A stretch of DNA of 64,000 nt from the NCBI RefSeq assembly GCF_013426205.1, contig NC_089423.1, positions 6,448,001-6,512,000 of the forward strand, given 5' to 3'. Shown here in pieces: positions 26,401 to 40,400 of the stretch. A program made the position numbers and the translations under genes. This DNA is from Metarhizium brunneum. Lineage: Eukaryota; Ascomycota; Sordariomycetes; Hypocreales; Clavicipitaceae. Every line of letters starts with the position of its first letter. The first letter of the stretch is position 1. The notes beneath the pieces were generated by a model. It was not told the DNA's origin. It was given only the letters and a program-made list of their open reading frames with translations, and ran no database searches.

Positions 26401-26690
26401 CCGGTGGTTGCGGAGGCCGCGATATTGGATTTGAATGTTGGCCTCTTAGCCTGGTATGCTCCCTACAGTCGTAGTAACTACCACGTAGTTCCAGGAGGCA
26501 CAATTGTGGGGAGGAGCAAAGATTCGCCGACCCGTGCCTTGGCGGCACATGCGTGGTGGTGCTCCAAGCTCATTCTTGCACTTCCTCTCAACACGATCAA
26601 GAGCTTCACTACCTCTTTTCTTCTCGCCGAGTGCATCTGACTTCCGTCTACGGACCGTGGTGCGGCGGACGGCAGAATTATTCTACGCTC

Positions 26691-26699
26691 TACTCCGTA
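26691..26699. promoter_or_regulatory. TACTCCGTA motif upstream of TAF13
   Basis: Exact 9-mer located 104 bp before the TAF13 start codon. The same motif sits at similar distance before the CCCH gene (4356) and between divergent genes at 54572 and 60524. A regulatory role is only inferred from position and enrichment. Confidence 0.35.
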
Positions 26700-26802
26700 C
26701 TTGCCTGCCGACAATAAGCCTTGCTCGGTCGCCGTCCATATCCATCCCGTCACCACATTCACTCAGCACTCATCCCCGCGAAGCGGCACAACCACCGTCA
26801 AA

Positions 26803-27366
26803 ATGGAACCACGAGCACGAGCCGGCAAAAATGTCGGTAAGATGAATTTTTCCCACAACGAGCGTGCGTAGTCTCCCTGGTCGATAGTTCCCACGCCCTC
26901 TCCCGGGTTTGCTCCCCCGGCAACTAACCCACACGCAGTCGCCCAGCTCCTCTACGCCCATGGCGACGTCAAAAACCCTCTCCCCGAAACAGTTCGCGTT
27001 CTGGATGAAATCCTCACAGACTTCATGCAGTCCATCGCCTTTGAGGCCACCCGCGCGGCACACTACTCGGGCCGTCAAAAGATAAAATACGAGGACTTTG
27101 AGTTTGCGTTCCGCAAGAACCCTGCGTTTTTGGGCAAGGTGCAAGAGGTGTTTGAGAAGCAAAAGGAGATCAAGAAGGCGCGTGAGATTCTGAGGGACGG
27201 CGAAGATGAGATAATGAAGGATGCGGCCGAGGAGGAGAGGAGGAGAGAGAAGGAGGATGTTACCGGCGCAGGAGGAGCAGGGAAGGTGAACAGAGCAGAG
27301 GAGGAGCTGGGCGAGGCCGACGATGATGCCGAGGCCGAGATGGATGCTTTGGGGAAGAAGAAGTAA
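26803..27366 (+). CDS. TAF13: Transcription initiation factor TFIID subunit 13
   Basis: Histone-fold subunit of the general transcription factor TFIID; its fold pairs with TAF11. Exons 26803-26863 and 26939-27366, giving 162 residues. With donor GTGCGT the junction reads FSHNE|LAQLLYAHGDV, which matches the start of the TAF13 histone fold in other fungi (yeast has a similar FSKD..LLYAYGDV). Further conserved blocks are PETVRVLDEILTDF, ATRAAHYSGRQKIKYEDFEF and RKNPAFLGKVQEV. The C-terminal 55 residues are a charged Glu/Lys/Asp tail with Gly/Ala patches. A second in-frame donor, GTAAGA at 26837, would drop nine residues just before the fold. Confident. Confidence 0.93.
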
Positions 27367-28993
27367 TTGTCCTGTTGGACAGAAGGTTGGGGTTTTGGCA
27401 TAAAATTTGGCGTCAAGGGTTAGCGGCATCGACGGCGTTGCAGGATTATATTGCATCGAGGTACTTGTTTGGGACGAGCGACGGGATGGCAAACCGGAGT
27501 TTATGCAGTCATGGCATTTCGTGGACTGAATGTGGACACGAGAGTCTTTATTTTAATGATACCAAGTTTCCATATGTTACACTTCTCGGGCCAAAACTAC
27601 TACTAGGAGGCGCAGAGGGTGTTTTGATGACTGTCACTAACCACGTCAGCTAAGACAAGATGGCTCGTTGGAATTTTTATTCAATACATCGGATTTTAAT
27701 AGCTCATCATGGGACATGTCTTGTGATAGCTGTACTGTCGCCAAAACCAAGGACCACGCGCGTGGGTATAGGATCAGATTGGTTCTACAAAATTCGTACA
27801 AGTTGATGGTGACGATGGCTACTTCCTAAATGGGCCAGTGTGGCCGCAATCACTAGCTTTTTGGAGCTACTCCCACTCGGGGGGGCATTAGACTTTAGAC
27901 TTTGAATCGATACGTCCTTTCTGCTGCGAAGCATCTTTTGTCCATGTGTGAAGGAATCATGTCTCAACACCACGCATAAATGCTTCAACTCACAAAACAC
28001 CCAACCGACGACGCACATGCCACCATCTTGGGCAGATTAGCAATGGGCCGCCAGAGATCCCTGTTCAACGACCTGGAGCCCCGCCTCCGATCCCGACCAA
28101 GGCAACCAACCTTGTCAATGCGATATCGGGCTCCAAATACTCCATCCCCAACCAACCGCCACTTACAACCAGACCAAACATGCAACTAACAACAGACGGG
28201 CGTTCACTAAGAAATCCCATCCTTCTCCGGCCCTCCTTATTAGCCAACACAGGCACGGATTATTCCCGAGCCCTCGCCCCCGACTGGTTGTGGCGGCGTT
28301 ACCAGGCCCTGATACCCAGTCGTTTCCTTGGACGGATCTCTGTACGGCTGCTTTAACTCCACATTTTGGGTTGACGGGCGCCCGATCTCTGGAATTGCGT
28401 TACTGTGACTCGCTGTATCCTGGACAAGATTTTGGGTAAAGGCGATGACGGAACCAAGTTGCTTTGCACCAGACCATTGCCGCCCATTCGAATGCTGACC
28501 TGCATGGGACAACTCCATGTAGTTACAAACTGCCACTTTTTCTCCTCTTCTTCTCCACGGCCACAACTGTTGGGGATTCAAATGGCTTCAGAGAGGGCTA
28601 GTTTTGGGAAGCGTTTTCGTCTTTTATTTGGTCAACCCACTATTGAAAACAGAAAAATCCTGGCTGCCGGTAGCCAACACCCCCCTTCATCGACAATTTG
28701 TCAACCCCGCCTCACGTAAATGGATCATGGACCGGGGACTATCATTGACCGCTCCGCGTGAAGCAACGGATGGCCGGACCGGCCGGCTCACAGCAAAGAA
28801 AAACACCGGGCACGCAACATCACAGCGCGGATTTCGACATGTCCAATCACCTCATGGACGAGGTGACAAATCTCAGGTCGCCGAGGCAGAAACCCTCCGG
28901 AGCCTCTCTATAAGTCCGGCCCCCGGCGGCCGACTGTCACCGATTCCACATGGACCATATCACCCGCCGGGCGGTATACACGTTACTACGGGC
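27367..28993. other. Intergenic between TAF13 and the transporter gene
   Basis: No supported gene. The open frame of the downstream transporter continues upstream to 28604 without a stop. The extra residues are unlike a transporter N-terminus and probably represent 5' UTR, although an ATG at 28727 is a possible alternative start. Confidence 0.5.
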
Positions 28994-30133
28994 ATGAAAT
29001 TCTCACCGCTGAAGAGATTCTGGACAGCAAACAAGCCAGCCATACTCGTTGCCCTGTCGCAGCTATTCGGCGCCACGATGAATCTAAGCGCCAGGTTCCT
29101 GGAGCTAGAGGGCGAGGGCATGCACCCCGTGCAGATGCTCCTCCTTCGCCAGGCCGTCACATCCATCTGCTGCCTGGCGTACATGTGGTGGGTGAGCATA
29201 CCAGACTACCCATTTGGCAAGAAGGAGATCCGGTGGCTCCTCCTGGTGCGCGGATGCACAGGCTTCTTTGGTATCTTTGGCGTGTGGTGGTCCATGATGT
29301 ACCTCCCGCTGGCCGACGCAACCGTCATCACGTTCCTGGCCCCCGGCGTTGCAGGATTCGTGTGTTACTTCCTCCTCAAGGAACCCTTCACGCGGCTCGA
29401 GCAGCTCGCCACGCTCGTGGCCCTCCTGGGCGTCGTCCTCATCGCCCAGCCCGTGGCTTTGTTTGCGACGACGGCCGACGCAGCCAGCTCCAGCTCCGGG
29501 CGAGCCCGTCGTGCCTCCTCCATCCCCGGCTCTGATCACGAAACCACGCCTCGAGAACGACTGCTGGCTGTCGGCGTGGCCCTGATCGGCGTCCTTGGTG
29601 CCGCTGGCGCCTTCACGACCCTCCGGGCCATTGGGAAGCGGGCGCACCCCCTGATTTCCGTAAACGCCTTTGCTGTGATTTGCAGCATTATATGCGTCAC
29701 GGCGCTGGGGCTCGGCCCCGTCCTGGACATCGGGCAGCCTTCTCTGCGGTGGATTGCGCCGACGAGCCTGAAGCAGTGGCTGCTTCTGCTGTCACTGGGC
29801 GGGCTCGGCTTCGTCATGCAGTATCTTTTGACGGCGGGCCTGGCTGCGGACAAGTCGAACCGGGCGAATGCCATGATTTACACGCACATGCTGTTTGCTG
29901 CAAGCTTTGATCGCTGGATATTTGGCCGACGCATGGGGTTGATGAGCTTTGCCGGATGCACGCTCATCCTGGGCAGTGCTGTCGGCGTCATCTTTATGAA
30001 GAGGGCACCTGCACCGCCAAAGGCCGAGGATGTGGAGAGGCAAAGCAATCTGTCTGGTGAGGCTGAAGGGTCGCCTATGCTCGTAGGTGTTGCTGGGCAT
30101 ACCGAGAGTGTGAATCTCGAGAGAATTAGATAG
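28994..30133 (+). CDS. EamA/DMT-superfamily membrane transporter (SLC35G-like)
   Basis: Polytopic membrane protein of the drug/metabolite transporter superfamily, resembling fungal and animal SLC35G-type proteins. The substrate cannot be told from sequence. Single exon, 379 residues from MKFSPLKRFW. About ten hydrophobic segments form two EamA repeats. The first runs from PAILVALSQLFGATMNLSARF to LGVVLIAQPVALF and includes the conserved LLLRQAVTSI and LPLADATVITFLAPG. A Ser/Arg-rich loop (about residues 165-185) follows. The second repeat runs from LLAVGVALIGVLGAAGAF to the final segment ILGSAVGVIFM. The tail is hydrophilic and probably cytosolic. An upstream in-frame ATG at 28727 would add 89 residues lacking family character, so I prefer the shorter form. 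Confidence 0.85.
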   Translation: MKFSPLKRFWTANKPAILVALSQLFGATMNLSARFLELEGEGMHPVQMLLLRQAVTSICCLAYMWWVSIPDYPFGKKEIRWLLLVRGCTGFFGIFGVWWSMMYLPLADATVITFLAPGVAGFVCYFLLKEPFTRLEQLATLVALLGVVLIAQPVALFATTADAASSSSGRARRASSIPGSDHETTPRERLLAVGVALIGVLGAAGAFTTLRAIGKRAHPLISVNAFAVICSIICVTALGLGPVLDIGQPSLRWIAPTSLKQWLLLLSLGGLGFVMQYLLTAGLAADKSNRANAMIYTHMLFAASFDRWIFGRRMGLMSFAGCTLILGSAVGVIFMKRAPAPPKAEDVERQSNLSGEAEGSPMLVGVAGHTESVNLERIR

Positions 30134-30683
30134 GCAAGCCGCAAACGTACTGCCCGCACGTTAGAATATACGAATTGCAGTGTAGATGAAACATACCAAA
30201 TTCTATTTTACTCCGTTTCCCGTCCGCCACTACCACATATAACCATGAGAAAACATAAACGTGATTACTTGATTTCAGCACAATGTTAAACCTGATGGAA
30301 ATACACCTCAAATTACGTTATTTGAGTAGCACGATGCGTCGCCAAATGATGTGTACGCCTTACAGCGTACAGGGTAAGTGTGACTTTACCCACGCAGGGA
30401 CCACGTCACGTGATGGTAAAACTAGCAGTCACGTCGCGACGCCTCTAGCAAACGGGGAGCTGTAAGGCTGGGCGCGGAAAAAAGATTCGAAATCGGAAAA
30501 GCAATACCAAAACACCAACGAATCGACAACGTTCCCCATCGATTTCGCGCCCTCCGGAGCATGAAAAACGCTTTTTAGAAGCTCCCCCAAAGTGAACGCG
30601 GGTAAAACGGCATTTTCGTTTTTTTTCAATCGACGACGAAGGACTGTTGTTCCCTGGGCATCGGTAATCGCCAAACCGCCAAA
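30134..30683. other. Intergenic, promoter region of RVB1
   Basis: No gene seen. The last 100 bp before RVB1 include a T-run, usual for a fungal core promoter. Confidence 0.5.
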
Positions 30684-32567
<1,884 letters not shown>

Positions 32568-34385
32568 TGTGAAATTTTGTTGAGGTTCAAATTTTTTTTT
32601 TTCTTCCTTCAGTCAGTGGGAGTTGCATCCAATAGCCGCTGCTAGTTGCCGTGTTGTCTAGATTTTTAGAGGGGAAAGTCAAAACGAACTGGATTTTACT
32701 TTTTGTGTTTACTACTGGAGATGGAGAGATGGCGCCGGGATAGGGCTTGATTTTGGCTTTTTGTTTTCCGTCACCTTTCACATCACGCTTGTTATCTTTG
32801 CCCCATTGTTACTGCTGGTTTTTATAGGTAACAAGGAATGACTACTAAAAAAGAAGTGTACGTATTGGAGAACACGAGAAGGGCGGAGGGGATGGTGAAA
32901 AAAACCAAGGAATAAACGTCTCGATACAGTTGTGCAGGCAACAAGTGACCCAGGCACAAGCCATGCAAGACAGGATCAAAATGCTACGAGACTTGCTGGC
33001 CCCCATCTTGTTGAATATGGATTCATTGGCTCCCAGCTTCTTTCCTGAGTAATGGCATTGCAGACCATTCTTCTGCGAGGCATCGTCTACGACGTTGCCT
33101 GCGAGGCCGAGACATCCAGGGGACTGTGTAAGATGGACCACCACCACCAGCTTGGGTGCCTGCCTGGTGGCCCCCCAAAGCACCAGACACACCTCATACA
33201 CACATCCGCATCATCATCACACCATCTCCACGCAGCCCCAACCTTCCAACCTTCCACGAGTGACCGGGGGCCACACTTGCAGAGTTGGATCGTCCAGAGT
33301 TGGCGCAGATTCAGTATCACGTGCAGGAATATGTTGAGTCGAGTTCGGATGGCCCGTCGTCTTTGTCTCAGGCATTGGGCATTCCAGACGCCATCTAACT
33401 TACATTCCTGTGGGGGGTACTGGGCTTGGTCATTGTCGCCCTTGGGTGAGGTTGGGGCGGGTACGGGGTGGAGGAGGTCTTCATGTCCAGAAAGCCACAC
33501 GGCGGCAACTGTGGATGGCGTAGTGAAAGCCTCTGATTCAACACACACATAGAGCCGAAAGAGAGAGAGAGAGAGAGAAAGAGGCGAGAGAGAGACCTCA
33601 TGGGCAGGCAGGCCGTGCTAGGATGTCAAGCATGTTGGGACTTGGCCGCTACAGCCGATGTGACAAGACGAAAGCATGTAGGTGTGTCTTTTCTTGATTA
33701 TCTTCGGTGCTGGGAACTTGTTCATAACCGTTGATAGTCCCTGGCACCTTTCCGCTACCGGTTTCTTGGTAGAACCCTAAAACGAAGAGCAAGAACGATG
33801 GATGAAGTGCCGACAGTCTAGGACGGGGGATCCGTAGATGTTTGTAGGGTTCTGCTGGCCGGACAAAGGAATAAGCTCTGCCTGGATCCGATCTGACAGA
33901 CGATCGAAACCTTCTGGCACAACCGGGGCTGGCTGCCAAATCCACATTGGCGGTCTCCCGAGACATGTACGAGTTCCCACTGGCTCAGACTGCTTCGCTG
34001 TCGAGCCAGATAATGGCGGCCAAAGCCAGCCAGCCTTGAGCTTATCCAAAGGCGGGTTGTCGGCGAGCCAGTTCTCATTGTCAACTGTGGTAGGCCTGAC
34101 GCTCGTCCAGAGTGCAAGAATACCAGCGAATATTCTCTCTGGCAACAGCCTTTCCCACCACTCCGAATTTCGAGTATGCTCCCTCCCCATTCTTTATTAT
34201 CCCTAGACGTCCTGGCTCTGCGTCTTGGCCGTTTGCTCATATTTTCATCTTTCACATCCGTGAATTACATCACGAACCCGAAAAAACCTCACAGCTCGGG
34301 GTTTGGTGTAAGCTGGGACGCAACTGGGTGATCATCCTTGCACCCCCCCTTTTTCTCACCGTCGTTTGCCCCCATTCGCCGCACC
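32568..34385. other. Intergenic between RVB1 and the HMG-box gene
   Basis: No gene supported. Holds RVB1's 3' UTR (T-rich), a GA-dinucleotide tract at 33557-33595 and the upstream region of the HMG-box gene. Frames of 100-170 codons on both strands overlap each other and show no family likeness. Confidence 0.5.
33557..33595. repeat. GA dinucleotide tract
   Basis: Run of GA repeats with a few interruptions, in the upstream region of the HMG-box gene. Confidence 0.85.
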
Positions 34386-36622
34386 ATGACCGAAGTACTG
34401 TCTTTCGCTACTCGAGATATGGAAACCGTGAGTGCTTCTCTTCATCCTCACATAAGTCTCCAGAGGCCCTTCAGGAATAGCGGAGGCTTTACCCTGGCAT
34501 CAGACGGGAGACAATCTCCTAGCCCCTTTAGGTCGGGCTCGGGGAGAAAAAGGGCGTCGGCCATCAACACTGCGGATGCCAACCACGGCATGTTTGAGCC
34601 ACTCAATGTTGGTGCTTCTAGTCAAGATGGCCCCCGCGATATAATATGTCTGTGTACCCCGGCACCCAAGATACCCAGACCAAGAAATGGTGAGTGAACT
34701 TGCAAGCAGTCACATTTTGCCACAGATTTCTTAGGCTCTCCCTGGCGCTTCGGGAGGCTTGCTTGGGAGTATCCTGAGCAGCAATGTTATCACGGGATAA
34801 GTCAACAATAGACACTTGTGTTTGACGACTTCTGCTCCCGCAATGAAAGCTGTGTGATGGCTAACTAACTTGTTCCGTCTCAGCATTCATTTTGTATCGC
34901 CAACACCATCAGTCACAAGTCACCGCCGAAAACCCCAAGCTTTCGAATCCAGAAATATCCAAAATTATTGGAGACAAGTGGAAACACGAAAGTGAAGATG
35001 TCAAGGACAACTGGAAGAAGCTGGCTGAAGAGGAGAAGCAGCGCCACCAGCATCAGTATCCAAATTACCGATACCAGCCTCGAAGGAGTGCCAAGAATCA
35101 AAGCACCTGGACGAGCACATCACCATCGGATGAGCATGGTCGATGCCCGAAATGCCATGGCCGTTCCATTTCAACACCAAGGACACCTTCGACGCCGTAT
35201 TCAACCTCACCAGCTGGAAATTTCACACTGGCGTCCCAGCCTCAGCCAGGGTTAAGGCGGCCAGACACGGCTGCCTTGTCTCGTCGATCGAGCTTTGAGC
35301 AATCCCCGACCAGTGGGCTGCCGTTCACCCACCAGCTGCCGCCTGTTCGGGACGTTGAAAAAAGTGAGCCGAGTTCTCCTGAGATCAAACGGCGACGTGC
35401 GAATGGTGTAGGCGGGTACCATGTCATCGCTGGAACAGCCGGGGCATACACTACCAGACCACCTGCACCCCCGGATTTGAGCCGCACACTGCCGGAGGGC
35501 ACTACTGGTCGGGTGAGGCATTACGTCGGGACGACATTGCCAGACCTGGCCAGCCTTCCGAGGTCACAGAGCGGTCCTATGCCACCGCCTCTGCGGCCTC
35601 CAGGGTCCTACAATGAGCCTCTGGGTCGTCGACACAGTGGCTTTGACGAATCTCTTCGGTTGCCGCCCCTTCAAACGTCAATTCCTCCCTCGCCTTCGAG
35701 GTCGCCAGGGGTGGAAAGTAGGCATGCAGACATACCGTCAGCGAGATTAAATGTCTCACCGACGAGGAAGCCACACTCGATCAGCCAAGAGACAATGGCG
35801 ATGAAGAAACCAAACTTGAGCCAGAAGCTAGGCATTTTGTCCACCATTACACGGGTGTTGCCTCCAGAAGGTCAGCATGGGCCACATCGTGACAGGCGAG
35901 GGGTGTTCATCGCCGTTGAAGGCAACGCAAGCAAAGGGCTTCTTGATGAGGTTGGTGTGTCTATAGAGAAAGCCTTGGCGGCAGGCGGAGATGTGGCCCT
36001 TAAAGTATGGTCAAATGAAGCTGGTCTGGCGGAAGGGAGATCGACTAAGACCTCTGCTGAAACTGATCAAGGGAATGATGGTGCTGCCGTGGACAGTCTG
36101 CTCTCAGAATACTTTGATACCATTTTATCTTGGCGGCAAAAGTCAAAGCAGATTGCCTATCACGTCACAGGCGGACGTGCTGGAGGCACTATTCAAGACC
36201 AAGACCAGGAGAAGGATTCAAAGGTGGTGCAAGCTCCGTTGACTGAGGTATGCACTCCGCCAGATGATGGGAGACGTCCAACGGCTGCGCCAAAAATGCC
36301 GGTTGCTTTGGTGAAGGGTGGTTTCAGTCTGACCATTTCAGACAAGTATGCTTCTGCCATGACCATGTCGGACAGATACAGCCCTGTAGACCATTGGCAA
36401 TGGACGGCCAGTCTTTGGCGGGGAACTGCCAATCCTGATCTGGTTGTGCATATACAAGAAAGTCAGGACGATGCTGCCAAGCCAGGCGTTGTCGACATCT
36501 CGAGAAATATGGGACTGATCTCTGTAAGAGTATTGACCGGGCAAGGCTTGGATGAAGCAACAGAGCGCAGGATGGCCTTTGAGGTGATGGAATGGATGAG
36601 GGAGGCCTTCTCCCGAGACTGA
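34386..36622 (+). CDS. HMG-box transcriptional regulator (Ste11/FMF-1/HMG5-like)
   Basis: Sequence-specific HMG-box protein, probably nuclear. Exons 34386-34689 and 34884-36622; 680 residues. The single intron splits the HMG box: IPRPRN|AFILYRQHH. The box covers about residues 96-166, with SNPEISKIIGDKW and WKKLAEEEKQRHQHQYPNYRY as in MATA-type boxes. A Pro/Ser-rich middle part follows. The C-terminal third (from KPNLSQKLGILSTITRVLPP, then GVFIAVEGN and the last 100 residues) looks globular and conserved. This arrangement resembles the Neurospora FMF-1 and Podospora HMG5 proteins, regulators of mating and fertility related to fission yeast Ste11. That orthology is remembered resemblance, not tested here; other long HMG-box proteins are possible. 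Confidence 0.8.
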
Positions 36623-37439
36623 GTCTGTGAGAGCTGGAGACATGATTCAGTTTGATCCGTCGGTGTTGTCGTCGGAAGGAGCGCCACCATATTATGAAGA
36701 GAAAAATGGCGGTTGTGTAGTGGCGTCAAGAAGCCACGAGAGCAGAGGATTGAATGCCATCCATGGGCATGTGGACATGAGGAGAAGGAAGATTGCTTGT
36801 GCAAGCACCTTGCGGGCACATGGTTGTCTTGCACCAGACAGTTGTAGTATTGAAGGACTCGTTTTGGGGTGCCGTCCAACCGGTCATTGTGCCGTCTGTC
36901 GAATTGCGAACGTAGATGCGTGTAAGTAAATACACAGCGACATGGCCCAGGCTGCGTCTTGACTTGGTAAACTCGCTGGTCGGTCGAGGCGCTTGAACGC
37001 CACTCTGCCAGATGTCATCAACGAATGATTGTGTGGCCCAGAACGGGTTGATGAACGCGCGTGGTTTCAGATGGCGGGCCAAGCCAGGAACAATCATGGA
37101 AGCCTCAAATGTGAGGCAGCACTGCAGATGAAAGGCAGGCGGAGCCACTTAAACAGCAACAGCGACTCTGTGGGCTTGCAGCCACTAAGAAAGGCCCGGT
37201 GTGGCGCGTCTACTCTTACAGACGCGTCCCCCACAGTTGCCATGTGCAGCCGGCCTGTTTTGTTCCACCAGACTCGGTGCCACTTCTGCACACTGCATGT
37301 GGCCATCAACCCCTGGCGACATATTGATAGTATCGACAGCTTCAAGTCGTCGCCACCACCACCATCGCCATTACCACCAGCGTTCCAACTCCGCGGGCTT
37401 TGGCACCACAATGCTCCTACGCCTATCTTCTCATTCATA
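36623..37439. other. Intergenic between HMG-box gene and dynactin p150
   Basis: No gene seen. Contains the 3' UTR of the HMG-box gene and the dynactin promoter, which has CCACCA triplets near 37350. The dynactin reading frame stays open upstream of its ATG to 37029, but those residues bear no relation to the CAP-Gly domain. Confidence 0.5.
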
Positions 37440-40400
37440 ATGCCGGACTTTAAGCCTGGCCAGATAGTCCAGCTGAGCGACGGTCGCAAGGCTACGGTTC
37501 GATTTGCCGGCCAGACCAACTTCCAGGTTGGGGAGTGGATTGGCGTTGAACTCGAGGACAAGACTGGAAAGAATGATGGCAGCGTTCAGGGAGTCAGGTA
37601 CTTTGATTGCCCCGCGGGCTACGGCATGTTTGTCAAGCCTATGATGGCGACAATTATTGCACAGGCTCCAAGTACCAAGCCCGTTGGCCGCAAACCAGCG
37701 CGCCCGAGCAGCTTTCATCCGGCATCAGTGAAGGCTGCTCCCAGCGGGGATGTTGCGCTAGCCAAGCGGAGGAGTTTGAACGCTCCCAGTCCCAGTCCAG
37801 TTCCCAAGTCTCGTCCTACTAGTCTTGTGAGGGTACGGATAGGAGCCCCAATTCCGACGTTCGACCTCGCTAACAGCCATGGTGTAGTCTCCCGCAAAGT
37901 CTCCAACAAAGCAGCTCAGCGCCGCATCCAGTGCCTCTGCTTCTCGAACAGGCACGCCATCAAATGCACGAGTTCCATCAACATCTGCGGTTGGAGCCGC
38001 CAGAGCAAGAACATCCGCTAGTGGACAGCGAACTCCAATGGGACCGCCGACCGTCCCTGCTCCGCGAACAGCACGAGTATCGTCAATATCTTCTACAACA
38101 GCCCGCGTCGGCGGAGTTCATGCAAGATCTGTCAGCGGAGCCCGTCCCCCCCAATCTATGCGCACTGTTTCACGACCAGACTCTGGCCGTCGGCCGTCGA
38201 CCGATTCACAAGCGGGGCGTGATAGTGGCTCAGCCGATGATGCTGGTCCAGGTTCTCCCATTAAGAGTGATGGGGAGATTCTCTCACCGCAGCCTACGAG
38301 TCCAGTGGCAGGGAGGGCAAAAGCTCTCGAAAAAATTGCCGCTGCTACGTCTCCTGGAACGTCGTCTACTCCTCCACTGTCGAAACGAACAACTGCAGCT
38401 GTCACAACCCAAAGATCTGCTCCGAATTCCGCCTTGAATCGCGAAAATGAGGATTTGAAAGCGAAGCTCAAAGTGCTTGAACGTAAGCGCCTCGAGGACA
38501 GGGACAAGCTAAACCAACTGGATAGGGTTCAAAGTGAACGAGACAAGTTTGAAGGCATCATCCAGAAGCTCCAACAAAAATACCAACCCCAGCAACAAGA
38601 GAACGCTGAGCTGCGAAAACAGATGAAGGAAGCGGAAGCCAGATTTATATCAATTGAAAAGGAGCAAGCAGATCTCGAGGCCGAGCTTGAACTGTCAGTA
38701 GTCAACCGGCAGATCGCCGAGTTGGATCTTGAAGACTCGCAGTCGCAGGTAGAGGCGCTGAAACTGAAAACAGAAGAGCTGGAGCTCAAGGTTGACCTTC
38801 TTGAAGCCGAGAACTCTGATTATTGCAAAGGAATGTCACCGGAAGAACGCGCCAGCGCCGGCTGGATGCAGATGGAGAGCACCAATGAGCGGCTGCGTGA
38901 GGCCTTGATAAGGTTGCGCGACATAACACAAGACCAAGAGAAGGAACTGCGGGATCAGATCGCTGGGCTCGAGGAAGACATCAAGGAGCTCGGGCCAGTC
39001 AAGGAACATCACGATTTGACTAAAGAGAAACTGATCCGATCTGAACAGGTCGTTGAACAGCTTAAGGAACAACTTAACGACGCTCTTGGGGCCCAAAGTA
39101 TGATTGAAGAATTGTCTGAGCAAAACATGGACATGTCTTCAATGATAGAAAAGCTCAAACTCGAGATTACAGAGCTTGAGACTCTCAAGGAGATTGACGA
39201 TGAATTAGAAGCTAATCATGTGCAGTTGGAGAAGCAGATGCAGGAAGAGTTGGACATTAGAGACACTATCATTTCGGAACAAGTGCAGAGGGCTGGAAGA
39301 CAACAAGGGGAGCTTGACGATAGGGCGCACACGATATTGCGATTCCGAGAACTTGTGGAAAGCTTGCAGGCTGATTTGGATGACATGAGAGCCTCACAGG
39401 CGGTGACCGAAGGCGAATCGGAGAAACTGAATGATCGCTCAAGAGCCATGATGGATTTGAACATGAAGCTCCAGATTTCCGTCGCAAAGGCACAAGTCAA
39501 GACAATCGATTTGGAGCTTCGCCACCTCGATGCCCAGGAAGCAGAGCAACATCTCGAGATTGTCAAGCTATTTCTCCCCGACACGTACCGTGAAGACCAG
39601 GATTCGGTTCTTGCACTGCTTCGGTTCCGAAGATTGGCATTCAAGGCAAATCTCGTCAACGGACTTATCAAAGAGCGTATCAATGGGCAGCCCCAACCCG
39701 GCCACGAAGATGACTTACTTGCTGGATGTGACGCAGTGGACAAGCTCGTGTGGGTGGCGGCAGTGTGTGACCGCTTCATCAACGACATTAGTCACTGCAC
39801 CACTGAGCAGTTCTCGGCATATCAGAACTCCTTGCTCGAGCTCGAGCCCGTTGAGCGCGCGTTGAACAGCTGGATTGATGGTCTTCGTCGTGATGATCTC
39901 AAGGAAAAGAAGTGTGCCGAAGAGCTGCAGCGAACAATTGCCCTCATGTCACATTTGGCAGAGTTGCATATCTCCAATGGCCTTCCCAATTTTGCAGACT
40001 ATGTATACATGTCGTCTTTAGTTGTGCAAAGCCACCTCGACTCGGCTGCAATAGCCTTTAATGCAACAAGAGTCATGGTTCAGCGCGCCATTTCTTCTGA
40101 AGCTGAAGAGGATGAGATGAGCCAGCTCTTTGCGAAAAAGTTTGACATGGTCATCACACAAACAAGAAGCACCAAGGTCATTGCTGGTAAAGCGGTTCGT
40201 GCCTTGGAGGATTTGAAGACCCGCTCGCTCTCACTACTTCCGGATACGAAACCGGTTTTTGAGCAATGCGAGCATAACAGCCGAGAGCTGGCAAACATAG
40301 CCCGAGCTATTGGCAACCACGTCCACTTGCTGCTTACCCAGGATGAAGGGCGGGTGGAGCCGTTCACGTACGGCGAGATTCAGAGCGCCGTTCACCAAGC

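Larger units (their letters stand above)
14539..26802. other. 12-kb gene-poor region
   Basis: No open frame in this stretch has a recognisable domain, plausible codon usage or a convincing set of splice signals. The longest are about 110-190 codons and rich in Cys/Trp/Arg/His, typical of chance frames. There is no transposase, reverse transcriptase, terminal repeat pair or obvious AT-rich RIP scar that I can see. It holds short tandem repeats (15277, 16442, 19575, 20761, 23465) and five exact copies of TACTCCGTA/TACGGAGTA. A clean TATATAAA-like element occurs at 25775 without a clear gene after it. Confidence 0.55.

Noticed and set aside
28604..28993. N-terminal extension of the EamA transporter
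   Set aside because: The frame is open from a TTG, but the residues are not transporter-like, and the ATG at 28994 sits just before the first membrane segment.
29105..29647. 180-codon minus-strand frame opposite the transporter gene
   Set aside because: Antisense shadow of a well-supported gene with high third-position GC.
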